Assembly: GCF_003589595.1 (NCBI RefSeq) | Contig: NW_020653851.1 | Span: 21,014,995 to 21,078,994, forward strand | Length of the DNA: 64,000 bases | Direction of reading: 5' to 3' | Source: Hyposmocoma kahamanoa | Lineage: Eukaryota > Arthropoda > Insecta > Lepidoptera > Cosmopterigidae | In this document: in pieces, positions 10,265-20,562 of the stretch | Layout of the letters: each line of letters begins with the position of its first letter | Numbering within the stretch: position 1 is the first letter of the stretch | Notes under the pieces: generated by a model | Seen by the model: only the letters and a program-made list of their open reading frames with translations | Database searches by the model: none | What the model was told of the DNA's origin: nothing | Made by a program: the position numbers and the translations under genes

Positions 10265-11015
10265 ATCCGATAAAGTTTATACGGCTCTCGGCACGGGTCC
10301 CTAATGTTTTGGGCTTTATATTGGTCCCATAGTTACGACTAACCGGTTTCGTATGTGAAAGATATACAGAGTGCTTTTTTAAATGAAACAGTATGGGAAA
10401 ATCCGAAACCATAGAAGATACAAGGAAACTGTCTTAGGAACCATTAGGTCTTCTTTTGTGAAAACAAATTGACCAACTTCTGCAGTTCCAATTTTTCTTC
10501 TGGTACAATGAAGTTATCCTTATGAAAAACTGAGTCCATTAGTATAAAAAAATTAATCAATTTTATTCATTGTGTACGAAATTATTTTTTATGAAAATTA
10601 ATCAACTTCTAAAATTTGATCAATTTTAATCATTTTTATGGAGAACTCACGCTTAACCAAAAAATTTACAAAAAAAATTGACTATGCCAAAATTGTTTTC
10701 ACATAAAAAGACTTTGGTCCCCAAGACAGTTTTCTTGTATCTTCTATAGTTTCGGAATTCCCTATACTGTCCCATTTATAAAAAAAAACACAAACAAACA
10801 AACAAATTATTCTGCCAAATCATTACTGTGACAACTGCTCTCCGATTGGCTAGACCGAATTCGAAACAATTGTCGGGTATCGTCAACTGTTTCACTTCTT
10901 ATCGACCACTTATATAACTTGATCTTTGCTAAAATGCAACGAAATTTGCAAAATTACGTATTTAATTACCGATGAAATGTGATTCCGTTTGTTTTGTAAT
11001 TAGATGTTTTGCTGT
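10265..11015. other. No gene recognised; possible LTR-element leader
   Basis: AT-rich sequence. It would be the start of the internal region of the minus-strand LTR element at 11018-11397, but no gag frame is open. Confidence 0.4.
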
Positions 11016-11017
11016 TT

Positions 11018-11397
11018 TTCCCACGTCACCGAATGGATCAGCCCCCAATTGTTAGAGATAATATCTTTATTACAATAAATACAGAATAGTTTTCGAATAT
11101 ACGGACACGTACACACAGGTCAGTTGTTGGCGCTTTACTATTTCAGTTTTCTAATTAGTGATTTCAGAGTAAACGAGAGTTGATATTTAAAAGTGATGTA
11201 GGGCCCATTTGCCTGATGAGTTGCCAGGGTTGAATGGCCCTTATTTCGTCTCTATTTCTGGTTATATACTCGATGTTGTGACCGCTAGATGCGCTGTATA
11301 ATTTACCATACAAATTTGTAGTTTACCCAGTCGCTAGCGACAACTGTAAACTGACAGTAAACTCGTAGTAGAGGCACTAAAATAAAGTCAAAGTTGA
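11018..11397 (-). mobile_element. LTR retrotransposon: one LTR plus primer-binding site
   Basis: Read on the minus strand, a block of about 348 bp begins TGTCAAC, contains a TATA-like GTATATAACC and an AATAAAG, and ends CTCTAACA at 11050. TTGGGGGCTGATCC follows directly, resembling the TGGGGGCT primer-binding sites of Ty3/gypsy-like elements. No partner LTR, gag or pol is visible. The outer boundary near 11397 is a guess. Confidence 0.45.
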
Positions 11398-11574
11398 CAT
11401 GTGTGTAACCCTATGAAATCCATTTTAACTAAAAAAAGCCTTCACACATCTTATTCAAATTTTCTACCATTTAGTCTCAAGCGTTTTTTGCCTAAAATAA
11501 AAAGTGAATTTTTCAGGATTTTGAACTTTATTAGCTTTTTCCTGATTTAGGCAAAATACGTTCAGAGTTTAACG

Positions 11575-11710
11575 AATAAATAATGATAATAATAACACAC
11601 ACCTCAACATAGCCCCGTACTAGAGAATCACTGTGTCGCGGGTGCCATGGACACACACATAGACAACCACAAATTATACCCAAACTCACGAGAGAAATAA
11701 ATATAGGCCT
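11575..11710 (-). mobile_element. SINE S1, tail half
   Basis: S1 body and (ATA)n tail (CGCGGGTGCCATGGACACAC, CAACCACAAATTATACCC); the tRNA-like head is missing. Confidence 0.8.
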
Positions 11711-11719
11711 TTTTTTATA

Positions 11720-11758
11720 CATACCTTTACAACTACCAGACCTGGCTAGAGATGTCGC
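11720..11758 (-). mobile_element. SINE S2, 5' scrap
   Basis: Only the 5' end of S2 (CTTTACAACTACCAG, then CTAGAGATGTCG) is present. Confidence 0.5.
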
Positions 11759-11861
11759 TATTAACCGTCATTATTTTTTTTTTATTGTTGACTGACTGAC
11801 TATTACTGTTTTCTGAATTGGCTCTTCAGCAGTGCCGGCCAGATATGTTAGCTACTTATTA

Positions 11862-12142
11862 ATAGCAGTAGAGCTTCTTGAGAAAGAGTTCGTCCAGGGA
11901 AGTACTGCGACCTTACCTATTTCTGCCGCCAAGCAGTAATGTGAGCATTAGTGCGTTCCGGTTTTCAAGTAAGGGTGCTGGTGAAATTACAGGCACATGG
12001 GACTTGTCAAGTTGTGTCTCAGTGTGACGGGCGCAATGGTAAAGCCCTCAGCTCCTTGTGATTTAAAGCTCTGAGTGGCACTGCAACTGTTATGGACAGG
12101 CGTGTCGCTTACCACCAGGCGCACGGCTTGTACTTGGTATCA
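11862..12142 (+). mobile_element. Retroposon family A, nearly complete
   Basis: Runs from GTAGAGCTTCTTGAGAAAGA through GTTCCGGTTTTCAAG and GGTGACGGGCGCA-type blocks to CAGGCGCACGGCTTGT and an AT-rich tail. Confidence 0.85.
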
Positions 12143-12161
12143 TAATAACATTTTCTAAAAA

Positions 12162-12452
12162 AACTCGACCTCAAAAGTTTGTAGAATTACATCTGTTTGC
12201 CAAGTTTTATTGAAATCGGTTCCCGGGAAGTGCGCGATACCGGAGTCATCCCCTAGTTTGCCATTCTTAGAGTGTAATATTTTCTTTAAATTTGAATGGG
12301 ACCAATACAGAGGTACCCTCTTTCCAACAAAAAAAGAATCATCGAAATCGGTTCACAAATTGGAGTTATCGCGTAACATGCATACAAAAAACCGTCTAAT
12401 TGAGACCCTCCCTCTGTTTTTAAAGTCGGTCAAAAAAGTTACAATATCACAC
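12162..12452 (+). mobile_element. Retroposon family C copy
   Basis: Starts near CGACCTCAAAAGT and contains TTTTATTGAAATCGGTT, AGGTACCCTCTTTCCAACA and a TTTTTAAAGTCGGTCAAAA end. At least seven related copies are in the window. Class unknown. Confidence 0.75.
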
Positions 12453-12536
12453 ATTGGGATCTAGTTTCCTTTGTCACAGACAACAACCGCTGTTTGAATG
12501 GAAAGAACAATAAAACAACTTAAATATTTTATGCAC

Positions 12537-12542
12537 TTTATT
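12537..12542 (-). terminator. Poly(A) signal of the GPCR gene
   Basis: AATAAA on the minus strand, about 150 bases beyond the GPCR stop codon. Confidence 0.6.
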
Positions 12543-12692
12543 GCTTCACGTATATTATTCTCCATAAAATCTCAAACAACCACGTTTATAACGACGAAAC
12601 AAGCGGGCTCCTAAGCAGGGGCTCGCGTAGACTATACGAGGCACTGAGAGACAGGAATCACAGATCGACAGAGCTTAGAAGATAGACGGACA

Positions 12693-13375
12693 TCAATATA
12701 GGAAGCTGGAAGGAGGCGGGCGCGGGGAGGGCGCGGGGCGCGTCAGACGCGGATGGAACGCGCCCAGAGCGGCTTCGTTGGTGGAAGAGGGCCTTTCCTC
12801 GCGCACGCGCAGCTGTGGGATGCGCCACGCGGCGCACGCGGCCGTCAGCGCGTGCCGGTTCAACACCCAATACGCGGCGGCATTCAGTGCCGAGTGCGCG
12901 TGCCCAAGCAACAATGCGTACTGCGCTAACAGTAACGGCACGTGAAGTCCACACGCGCCGGCTATCACTACAGCCGCGTAAGGGCACCAGCATATAGCAA
13001 ATATACCAGCGATGCCAATGAGCACGTTGCCTAGACGACGTCGCGATCGCAATGTTGACATTTGGGGCTGCGGACCGAGGAGACTTGGTTGTAGCTTCTT
13101 CTTGATTCTAACGTCGCCGACGTCAACGGCATCGCGGCGTTCTCTGGGGCCGACGCCAGCCACAATAATCACGTGGGTGGGTCTGCGGATAAGAGGCACC
13201 GGCAGCGGGAGCTCGCCGTGCGCTGCGCGCGCGGTTAAAGAGAGCGCTGTCAGCTTGACGCGCACCGCCCAATGGCACCTGGCCACAGCCATCACTGGGA
13301 AGCAGTACGTAACAAGCGAGTGTGCGGCTGCAAGTGGTGGGCACGCTAGGCAGAAGGCTGTGGCCGCTGCGGCTC
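12693..13375 (-). CDS. GPCR coding exon 4 (TM4 end to C-terminus)
   Basis: Acceptor TTGCAG before 13375; stop TGA at 12695-12693. Encodes TM5 (P5.50), the long third loop, TM6 with ICWCPY, TM7 with HSALNAAAYW, and a tail of about 45 residues. Intron 3 is only 75 bases. Confidence 0.9.
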
Positions 13376-16012
13376 CTGCAATATTTGTAACATTGTATGA
13401 TTACTTCCGTTTAATAATTTCCTTAGCACAGTTTTCATCATGATACTAACCCAACAACAAAGCTGTGGCCCAAACAGATGTCACAGCAAAATATGGCCGC
13501 CCGCAGACTGAAGTGCCTTGTCCTCTTCGGACTGCTCCAGACCTGTCCGCAGCCATTGCGACCAGGGACAATGTGCTCGCTGCTACTGGGAATGACTGAA
13601 AGAAACATTGATTTATAAACTCTTGTAATATATACCTTTTGTAGGCATTTTCGTTTTGTAAAATAAATTAGTACAGATTTATCTTGTGGCTAGATATTTA
13701 GTCGTTTCTACGAGTATCACAAATGTAATGAATAAAGGCATTATTGCGTTTTCACCTCAATATAGAGCGTAATAGTGCAGGGCAAATAGTTAGCGCTCGC
13801 TGCACGCGTGGCGGCGAGCGGGGCGCTTGCGGCGCAGACGAGAAGGTCGGCTGCGCACGCGCTCAGCAGCTGCGGTGTGCGTAACCGCGACGCTCCCGCC
13901 GACGCCAGCGCCGCCATCAGGCTCAGATTTCCTACACGAAAGCACATGTCGGTAATAAGTAGCTGTTTTTATATTATATCCTTTTGGGATTCCACGTTGA
14001 TTAAATTATCAGTTTTACCTATGTCCAATATACTCGTTGCTCTATTTAACTATATCTGACACAAACAACTAGCAAAGGGTGAAACAGTTGTTAGAATCTT
14101 ATTCTAAGAATGATGCCACACGGGCGTTGCATGTCGGCGTTGCGATGACGTTGCGTTGTGATGCTAATTGTATTCATCACACAATGCGTTGAAACGGCGA
14201 GCCACCGTCTGCAAATTAGTACGTTCAAATCAAAGCGCAACGCCCGTGTGGCATCACTCTAAGAGTTCGCGCAAAGAACTAAGAAGATATTTGGTTAAGT
14301 AATAAAACTTTCCACTTTTGAAAGCTATTTGTAAAGGGATGTCTGAACTCTAAAATGTTATGCCTTTGTATTATAGATACATGGATATATATAGTAGAGA
14401 TGTAGTCAAATAAGTACGTGACCAATTAAAAACTTTTACGCACATCACCCTAACTAATCGCATATACGAAACAGAAAACACGGGAATATCCCATGCGTTG
14501 TAAGCTGCCGTTGGCGAATGGTGAGACATCCCATTGACCCTAATTCCATAATTTAAGGCAACCCATCGTTGAGGTTTTACGGGTCGATTGTTATCTACTA
14601 TTTTATTGATTATTAATTAGAGGTGCCTCGCTTGTGGGCCGTGGCATCCAATTACGCCAATGGTCCCCCATTTCCCATTTCATATAAATGGGAAATTCTG
14701 TATGACAGAAATGAACTTCCTCAGAGCACGCCTTATTTATAAAAAACAAGTGCGCACCTCCATCTCACCTGATTGAAAGTGATGATGAGGTCGATGATAT
14801 AGCAATGCCTATATATTATCCGGCTCGAAGGACCAATGTTCGCGTCGTGTACTTGCTACACAAACTATCTTGATTATAATGTTGATAAATAAAGAATCCT
14901 TGTTGATCTTAAAAATGGTATTTTTAAGATCAACAAGGATTCTTTACTTGATTTTTACTTTACTTTTGGTTTACTTGATTACAAAATAAAATACGCGCTT
15001 GCTTATGACAATGCCTTGATTGAAAATGTGTAGAAATTATAACTAAACATAAAAACATAAAAATGTTGACGCGCTAACATACTTAATGTGCGGTATTAAC
15101 CGTACACACTCTCGCCCTGAAAATATCCGTGTCAAACCAATACACTGTAAAGTCACTTACAGTGTTTTGATTTAACAGCACTGATTATATTACAGATGTT
15201 ATTTTGACATACGGTACGCAGCTATACAATCTTTTGGTTTGACAATTACGCGCGCGAATTGAAGTAGTGTTGCGGGGCGCCTGAGTAGGCCAACACTCTC
15301 AGTTCACGCAACTCAGGAGTGGGGGTCTACTAACATTTGTGCGGCTCAAATTTTAACAATAAAAAACGACATCCTATCGTGTCAAACCAAGACACTGCAA
15401 GGTTCAATACAGTGTTTTGTAATTTCATAACAACACGAATCTTTCGGCTGTTAACGACGGAAAAGAAATTTATTAGTTTTTCAATAGAAATAACTTACCT
15501 TCCAAAGTAAAATTATAACGACTAGAGAGATTTCTTTAATATCTAATTTACGACGTAAGTTAAATATATATCTTTATGTTATTAATTTCAATAATTTCAA
15601 GAATAACAAACCAGTACAGAGTATCCCCTAGTTCGCCGCGGGTAGGTGGAATATTTTTTTTCAAATTGAAATGGGACCACATCTGAGGTACCCTCTTTCC
15701 AACAAAAAATAATCATCAAAATCGGTTCACAAATGCTTACCTAAGTTACTTGAGTTATTGCGTAACATACATACAAAAAAACATACAGTCGAATGAGAAT
15801 CACCTCCTTCTTTTGAAGTCGGTTAAAAACGAAAAATCCTTTACGCAGCTTTTTCTCAAAATGCTGTTTTTGTTTTGGTTTGACACAGTAGAAGCCGATC
15901 ACTCACCAATGATCCCTACGAAACAGACGAGCACGTAGAGAACAAGGAGCGGCGCGAGCTGATCGTACGCTGGCGTCCATTCCGCCGCGCCCGCGTCGCT
16001 GCTGTTATACAT
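12693..16012 (-). CDS. Rhodopsin-family (class A) GPCR, four coding exons, 369 residues
   Basis: Exons are 16012-15907, 13931-13756, 13595-13451 and 13375-12693; all three introns are GT-AG and phases agree. Seen in the protein: N-glycosylation site at residue 3, GxxGN in TM1 (N37 = 1.50), D64 (2.50), C87 (3.25), exactly 25 positions before R112 (3.50), W136 (4.50), P169 (5.50), CWCP in TM6 (P274 = 6.50) and NAAAY in TM7 (N307-Y311). These spacings confirm the splicing. DRY is DRS and NPxxY lacks its proline; position 3.32 is E94. The third intracellular loop is about 70 residues and basic; the tail is proline-rich. Exons are GC- and alanine-rich. Expected at the plasma membrane, coupling to G proteins. 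Ligand unknown: the NAxxY form is also found in melatonin-type receptors, but that is not enough to assign it. Confidence 0.88.
13451..13595 (-). CDS. GPCR coding exon 3 (TM3, TM4)
   Basis: Acceptor TTTCAG before 13595; 145 bases; donor GTTAGT at 13450. Carries TLSLVAMAADRS (TM3 end with the altered DRY) and VTSVWATALLL (TM4). Too short in any frame to appear as a long ORF, so easily missed. Confidence 0.88.
13756..13931 (-). CDS. GPCR coding exon 2 (TM1 end, TM2, start of TM3)
   Basis: Acceptor TGTAG before 13931; 176 bases; donor GTGAAA at 13755. Contains LSACAADLLVC (TM2, D2.50) and the conserved cysteine C87. Confidence 0.88.
14111..14256. mobile_element. 146-bp MITE in GPCR intron 1
   Basis: Perfect 20-bp terminal inverted repeats (TGATGCCACACGGGCGTTGC at 14111-14130 and its complement at 14237-14256), flanked by TCTAAGA on both sides (14103-14109, 14258-14264), compatible with a 7-8 bp hAT-type target duplication. 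Confidence 0.8.
14740..14840 (-). mobile_element. CR1-like LINE 3' UTR fragment
   Basis: TCTCACCTGATTGAAAGTGA, then GATGAGGTCGATGATATAGC, matching the region in front of the LINE ends at 28855 and 29035. Confidence 0.5.
14890..14946. repeat. Perfect 26-bp hairpin in GPCR intron 1
   Basis: Arms 14890-14915 and 14921-14946 are exact complements with loop TGGTA. Confidence 0.9.
15128..15420 (+). repeat. Direct repeat pair with internal hairpins, GPCR intron 1
   Basis: GTGTCAAACCAATACACTG (from about 15130) and GTGTCAAACCAAGACACTG (from about 15380), each followed by a CAGTGTTTTG block, about 250 bases apart. The first contains a 9-bp stem ACACTGTAA/TTACAGTGT. An inverted TTTTGGTTTGAC lies at about 15233-15244. 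Possibly a MITE or a regulatory block; unknown. Confidence 0.55.
15612..15830 (+). mobile_element. Retroposon family C copy, GPCR intron 1
   Basis: ATCCCCTAGTTCGCC, AGGTACCCTCTTTCCAACA and TTTTGAAGTCGGTTAAAAAC blocks; 5' truncated. Confidence 0.75.
15907..16012 (-). CDS. GPCR coding exon 1 (N-terminus, TM1)
   Basis: ATG at 16012-16010 (G at -3), 35 codons plus one base, donor GTGAGT at 15906-15901. An upstream ATG at 16022-16020 opens a five-codon uORF that overlaps the main start out of frame. Intron 1 (13932-15906) holds MITEs and repeats. Confidence 0.85.
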
Positions 16013-16586
16013 CACGCTGCATTACTGCACACTGCAACAATCATGACGAATAGCAATTACTTTCAAGTTCGCTAAGGATGAGAACTGGATACGTTCCGTT
16101 AAACAGTTTTGTTTGTTTTAATCATTGACTTAGAAATAAATGGACGACGGGTCTAATACAAAAACCACGAAAAAATGTCCCAAGTCAACCTATTTAAACG
16201 TAGTGACATGTAAAGGAATATAAAAAAGCTAAAACGTTGAATTTAAATTGTAATGTCATCGCAGTACTGTCTAATTTTGCTTGCTTCGCTGTCAGTCGAA
16301 CAAACGAAGACTAAAGCGTGAATGACGCTCTGTATACGATTTTAACGCCCTATAAGTTCGGACACTTTTTAGCGCGGACCCGACGTCCATATTGTAAGTC
16401 AATGGTTTTAATAAAAAAAAAAAAAATTCTCCAAATTGCGTGTTACTGAAATGTGTCCGGTACGAGCATCACACGCGAGACCACTTATGGACAGTTGTTC
16501 ATACTGAAACTCAATCCGTCATTTTCGCTTTGTATGGTGTACGGTTGTGTCATTATTTCGTGCAAATTCTTTAAAATGCTACAAAA
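16013..16586. promoter_or_regulatory. Putative divergent promoter region
   Basis: 574 bases between the GPCR start (minus) and a candidate first exon on the plus strand. AT-rich with an A14 run near 16417-16430. No clear TATA or initiator could be fixed; the assignment rests on the head-to-head layout alone. Confidence 0.3.
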
Positions 16587-16635
16587 ATGACAGCCGGACT
16601 AAAAATATTATCCATGGTGATATTTCATATCATCG
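16587..16635 (+). CDS. Candidate first coding exon with signal peptide-like sequence
   Basis: ATG at 16587 opens 16 codons plus one base (MTAGLKILSMVIFHII) that read like the start of a signal peptide, followed exactly by a consensus donor GTAAGT at 16636-16641. An upstream ATG (16576) makes a four-codon uORF whose TGA overlaps the main ATG. No downstream exon in matching phase was found in the window, so the product is unknown. It could be chance. Confidence 0.35.
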
Positions 16636-16873
16636 GTAAGTCTTAATATTAAATTAAAAATATACATAATATATTTAAAAAAAAGTGAATCTTCTATTTT
16701 AATAAATTTTCAAGTTTCTTTTTATTGAATAATTTTGTTGTTACAAGAAACGAAAGTAAAGCTTATACCCCTGCAATACGGTCGCTCCTTTTTTTGGAGA
16801 CCTAAATTAATAATAGAGTTATTCGTCGTTGTTCAACAATTAACCGGTAGATGGCAGTACAATGATTAGAAAT

Positions 16874-17140
16874 TTCCTTACCTATTACTGCTGCCAAGCA
16901 GCAATGTGAGCATTACTGCGTTCCGGTTTCGAAGGGTAAGGATCCTGGTGAAATTACAAGCGAATGGGACTTTCAACTTATGTCTCAGGATGTCGGGCGT
17001 CTTGGCAGTGCCCCTCGAATTTAAAGCTCTTAAATAGCAAGCTAGCTAGTTAGTTTTTTATTTAAAGCTTGATATTATAAAAAAAGCTCTGAATGGTACT
17101 GTAACTGTTATGGCAGGCGCGCGTCTCGTCACTAAATATT
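16874..17140 (+). mobile_element. Retroposon family A, diverged
   Basis: CTTACCTATTACTGCTGCC through ACTGCGTTCCGGTTTC to GTAACTGTTATGGCAGGCG. A short AT-rich insertion (about 17035-17085) duplicates the AAGCTC region. Confidence 0.75.
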
Positions 17141-18818
17141 AAAAAAAATACTTTAGGTTACGATGGAAGTGACTACATTGAATAAACCACTTTACACGCC
17201 TTAAAACTTGTTATATCTAAATATAAATAGCCTTAATATGGTATAGATTTAGATAATAGTTCTCTATAAATGGCTTTAGAAAAAAGTAATTGTTCTTACA
17301 GACTTATTTCACTCAAGTCATAATTTTAAAACCTTCTTAATACCAAACAGCTTAATTAAGTGTCTTATAATCCATATTTTAATTTCATCTGTAGAACATC
17401 TGATTATTTTTAGTAAAATTGTTCTATACACATCCAGAAAAGTCTATTAATACTCTATAAACTAGTGTTCTTAAGTTATAATTAGGGTTTTAACATATTG
17501 GACGTTGTAAGAGTTCATGCAAAATGGATAAAGTAAAGAATATTAAAAGATCTGGTGGAGATGGTGAACCTTGGATATTAAGTCACATCATTCGACACAA
17601 TCAGCGTTGCCAATGCCAATTGTTCAAAATCCCCAAAAATCACGGTTAAAATCCCCAAATTTTGGGAGAACAAAGTTCATATTGTCCACAAATTCCCCAC
17701 ATCTCGAGTTTTCATTATTTATTAAATAAATAATAACAATTATAATTTAATATTCCACAATACGTAAACTTTTAATGTTTATTTAACGAAATTTACATTA
17801 TTCACTTTTGTAGCACCGTATTGAGCTCGACGCTATTCAATTAAAATTATAATAATTACAATGTATAAATAAATAAATTTTAGAAATATTTTAAACGCGT
17901 TGCATCTTTAATTCAAATTACAATAGATGAACATGATTTTTTTCAAATATACAACATATATATAAAGCGTACAATTACTCGTCAAACTTTAGAAAAAAAC
18001 TATCGGCCTATTTGTAAATTAGCAATAAAATGTCACACAGGTATGAGGGACAGAGAAGACGCTCTACAAAGCCCTAAACAGCCGATTGTCCTTTTCTAAA
18101 GATCGATGTGTAAAGCCGGATTTGTGAAATTAAACCCGAAAATCGATAACTATTTATTAAGTTTATATTTTATACATAAATATTTAAAATTTAGCGAGCG
18201 CATTACTTTTATGACATGTTTTACATCACTTTTCACAATGTATTTAAAGTCGCACGTCAATTCGCGCTTTCTAATCGATTAAACATTGCGCGAAAAAGTC
18301 CGAAATATTATATTTAATTTCGCCGTGTTGCAATTTTGATAGTTTATATTTTGTAAGCCATTAAACTTGAAATCTATTAGTATTAAAAGAATTGCGTCTT
18401 ACGTTTGTACCGCTTTAGTTACTTAGGTTTTAAAATAGTATTACTAAGAAAACTATCATAGACCATAAATTATCTAAAAACTGTCTACAAAACTAAATAA
18501 AAACTGTTTCTTCTAAATTCTATAAATAGTCTTATAGCATTCTAGAAGGGTAAAAGATAAGAATCACTCTTAACACTACGGACAGATAGTTTCTCAAAGC
18601 ACTCTTGTGATCTACTAATAAAGTTGTGCCCACTTTTACTTTAAAATATCTAGAAACCGTCGAGATATCTTGAGGGAATTTGAACTTTTTAGCAGATTTT
18701 TTATTTTTTTCTTTTTGAGAAAGCTTTAAAGATTCTATGAACGAAAAACTTATTGACTAATAAGTTTTTTATACGTAAATTAAGCGAGTTATAAAATTTG
18801 ACATAAACGAAATTTGTT
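17141..18818. other. No gene recognised
   Basis: Very AT-rich. A 42-codon frame from an ATG at 17524 (MDKVKNIKRSGGDG start) has no recognisable domain. A repeated AAAATCCCCAAA motif lies near 17630-17670. Confidence 0.45.
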
Positions 18819-19130
18819 AACCGATTTTAAAAAAAGTAGGAGGTTCTCAATTCGGCTCAATTTTTTTTGTATGTAGGTACGTTATGCGATGACTCCGGCG
18901 GCATTTGTGAACCGATTTTGATGATTATTTTTCGTTGGAAGGGTACCTCAGTATTGATCCCATTTAAATGTGAAGAAAATATTCCACCTCTAGGGTGGCG
19001 AACTTGGGGATGAATCCAGTTTCGCGCATCTTTCGGTAACCGATTTCAATAACGCTTGGCAAATAAATGTAATTACACGAACTTAAGGTAGGTTTTTTAG
19101 TACCCTATACTGAGATTATATATGCTTAAA
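18819..19130 (-). mobile_element. Retroposon family C, long copy
   Basis: Starts AACCGATTTTAAAAAAAGTA and runs through GTGAACCGATTTTGATGATT and GGTAACCGATTTCAATAA to a GGTTTTTTAGTACCC end. The longest uninterrupted copy here. Confidence 0.75.
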
Positions 19131-19184
19131 GTGGGTGTGTTATAAAATTTGAAATAGACTTAAGAAATTTGTTTCACGTGTCGA

Positions 19185-19268
19185 GTTCTTAGGTTACACA
19201 TCATAGGAAATAAATTTAATTATAGGACGTGTAAAGGGTTCGAAACATTGGTTTTCGAAAAAAAAAAA
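19185..19268. mobile_element. MITE family D, partial
   Basis: TCGAGTTCTTAGGTTACACA and the GTAAAGGG-TTCGAAAC-TTGGTTTTCG centre; one arm only. Confidence 0.45.
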
Positions 19269-19769
19269 ATGTTTAATTACTTTTTTGTTTCATAACTACA
19301 TGAAATTTTTTTTTCGGGATTAAATGTAGCACTTTTTCGACTATCATGTGATAAAAACACTTTTCACGAATTTAATATTCATTTATTGCATGTCATATAC
19401 ATAGCTAATTCTAAATATTACAGTGTTGGGCAGTTAACATGTTACGCCCTGTAAGGACATAGTAACTGCAGAAGACAAAGTTCTTACTTGTCGATTGCTT
19501 AATACATTACTTTATAACATTATTAATTTTTATAATGACAGCGCATTATTATATTGAATTATACTTGATACGAAATATATACATTATATGTTAATTGTTA
19601 TTAATTATTTTGAAAGGTAAGGCATTTTATCGAATCGTCAAAAGACATACTTTGAGACAGTAATAAACAACATGTTTCAATTAGATGTTCTAAATCTAAT
19701 TATGTATTAATTAAGTTTTCTGAAGGTAAAGTCATTTTATCAAGTCGTCAAAAAATTCTTTTAAATAAG

Positions 19770-20031
19770 CGTTGGAACACTTAGAAAAAAATCACTACGA
19801 TCCGGCCGGATTCGAACCGATGTCTTCTAGCAAACCGTGCCAGACGCTATGTCAACACTACGCCACGGAACGTACCATAGGAACTCACGAATTTTTCTAT
19901 GTGCTTGTTGTTGGATCTTTGTATTTCGTTTTCAACGACTTTTTAGCCTCAGCGCCGTCTATGAGAAACCTATGAAAGTATTTCGTCACCCAGATACCTT
20001 TACAGCTAACAAGCCCTATATAGAGATGTCG
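19770..20031 (-). mobile_element. SINE S2 copy
   Basis: B box (GGTTCGAATCC on the minus strand) and 5' segment intact; the A box is altered (CGTAGTGTTGACATAGC). The tail is truncated. Confidence 0.8.
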
Positions 20032-20167
20032 TGATTAACTTTTAATTGAATTCTTCTCAATAAAAAATTAATACAGTTATTAATTGTGTCAATCTTTCGA
20101 GGTTTTTAAATACTGTTTGGGATTTATTGTCACATTTGACTTTATTATACTTAGTATAAGAATTCCT

Positions 20168-20320
20168 TGTCCCTACTCCCGGCGGCAATCTATAATGTCA
20201 GAAATGGATAGTGTTAATCGCTGCAGTAGGTAGCTATTGGCAATCTTATAGGCAATTATACGTTGCAATCTTGTGCCAGCACAGCCGACTCCATTGCCGC
20301 CGCCGGGTAGAGAAAGTGCT
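20168..20320. mobile_element. Possible small MITE
   Basis: Imperfect inverted ends CTACTCCCGGCGGCAAT and ATTGCCGCCGCCGGGTAG about 150 bp apart. No target duplication seen. Confidence 0.3.
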
Positions 20321-20464
20321 CCAGTTCACCAATAACACTGCTAAAATTGAAAGTTTAACTGTTGACACAGTTTCTTTACCAATTCTACCATTTTAAACTT
20401 AGTCAACTTGAACACATCGATAATGTAGCCGTGTTTTTAACAACCAAACGTAACAGCTCCGGTA

Positions 20465-20536
20465 GCCGTGATCGTCTAGTGGTTAGGACCCTACGTTGTG
20501 GCCGTAGTAACCCAGGTTCGAATCCTGGTCACGGCA
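20465..20536 (+). tRNA. tRNA-His (GUG), copy 3
   Basis: Identical over 72 bases to copies 1 and 2, on the other strand. The leader CAGCTCCGGTA and trailer (CACTGTCGCGGCGGAGCTAC) match the other copies with a few changes. T8 terminator at 20563-20570. Confidence 0.93.
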
Positions 20537-20562
20537 GTGCCTCACTGTCGCGGCGGAGCTAC

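Noticed and set aside
12658..13443. Several overlapping open frames on both strands (12658-12993, 12815-12997, 13012-13443, 13123-13344)
   Set aside because: Shadows of the GC-rich GPCR exon 4; only the minus frame ending at 12693 carries TM motifs.
17524..17652. 42-codon frame starting MDKVKNIKRSGGDG as a gene start
   Set aside because: No donor in frame, no domain, and it runs into a repeated AAAATCCCCAAA stretch.
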